Assembly (NCBI GenBank): GCA_003255065.1
Contig: QAOA01001066.1
Location: 1,091,197-1,155,196 of the forward strand
Source of the DNA: Cercis canadensis
Taxonomy: Eukaryota > Streptophyta > Magnoliopsida > Fabales > Fabaceae
DNA: 64,000 bases
Direction: 5' to 3'
Position 1 is the first letter of the stretch. Every line of letters begins with the position of its first letter. Of this stretch, positions 63,690-64,000 are shown in pieces. Both the position numbers and the translations under genes were made by a program. The notes beneath the pieces are model-generated. The model searched no databases and was not told the origin of the DNA. It saw only the letters and a list, made by a program, of their open reading frames with translations.

Positions 63690-63895
63690 AGAAAATGATC
63701 ACGTCTGCACGTCTTGTGAACTTTTATTTGACTGAGATGTAATATGGTAAGGTATAGACATATCCTTTTTTATCGGTCCCTTGGTTGGTAAATGAAAGTT
63801 ATCTAAAATAGTATACTTTGTATTATAAGTAGCTTGTTCTTGTGTGCATGTCATCGCATTTGAAGGCTTGCAAAATGTGTTGAGATTCAGAAAAA
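63690..63895 (+). pseudogene. Another orphan F-box 3' stub downstream of gene 4
   Basis: GTGAACTTTTATTTGACTGA followed by GATGTAATATGG (63717-63750) repeats the last codons and stop of F-box gene 1 (GTGAACTTTTATTGGACTGA at about 50188). The following TATCTAAAATAGTATACTTT and GTGCATGTCATCGCATTTGA repeat the 3' flank seen after genes 1 and 3. Gene 4 already has its own stop and 3' flank before this, so it is an extra truncated copy. Confidence 0.65.
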
Positions 63896-64000
63896 AAAAA
63901 TGTTATAAAGCAAGAGAAGGTTTAAGAAAATTATAACATGAACATGTCTTTCAAACTTGAAGGAAAAGCTCTTTGTTCTTAAGCCACCAAACATTAGTCA

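Noticed and set aside
1..64000. CRISPR arrays, operons, tRNA, rRNA, viral genes
   Set aside because: None were seen. The window is a plant nuclear region, and no cloverleaf-like tRNA, rRNA segment or viral coding sequence was recognised on reading both strands.

Overview
This is nuclear DNA of a flowering plant. Genes are intron-rich with GT-AG (and a few GC-AG) introns. Intergenic DNA is AT-rich and carries hAT and Mutator-type elements, and every intact gene belongs to a plant or eukaryotic family. Three genes (the LRR gene, SDE5 and CTL1) match, as I remember the numbers, Arabidopsis loci At3g15410, At3g15390 and At3g15380, so the left two thirds looks like a conserved eudicot block. A woody rosid such as Citrus would fit, but that is a guess. 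Eight single-N positions show it is a draft short-read assembly.

Layout. (1) 25-10743, minus: a complete 21-exon gene for a 584-aa intracellular leucine-rich-repeat protein. (2) 12190-13747, plus: a truncated, intron-containing fragment of a nucleolar/nuclear GTPase 2 gene. (3) 17436-23444, plus: a 15-exon MLO gene (558 aa). (4) 24054-24327, minus: a 56-aa single-span membrane protein, probably complex III subunit QCR10. Its promoter appears to lie near 28150, so its 5' leader intron would carry a 3.2-kb hAT element with perfect 8-bp target duplications, itself invaded by a Mutator-type foldback element with perfect 9-bp duplications. (5) 29934-30991: a second foldback element with 10-bp duplications, just upstream of (6) SDE5 at 32136-38257, plus, 498 aa, a small-RNA pathway factor. 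(7) 39136-43686, minus: a choline-transporter-like gene (CTL1, 698 aa), convergent with SDE5.

From about 44 kb rightward the character changes to accessory DNA: a foldback MITE, a purine-rich tract with an unidentified coding-like segment, tandem duplications, and a same-strand tandem array of four intact F-box/LRR/FBD genes (48426-50207, 52740-54318, 56906-58594, 61798-63496). All four share a three-exon structure. Between them lie at least four orphan 3'-end stubs of further F-box copies, so the array has had repeated partial duplications.

The genes do not form one pathway. They share a neighbourhood: conserved housekeeping and signalling genes on the left, a rapidly evolving F-box cluster on the right. 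I found no convincing new biological system. The points most worth checking are the nested transposons, the GC splice donor in MLO, the F-box 3' stubs, the SDE5-proximal foldback element and the duplicated flanks at N positions. All exon boundaries were read by eye from splice signals, frame continuity and remembered family sequence. No alignment or search was run.
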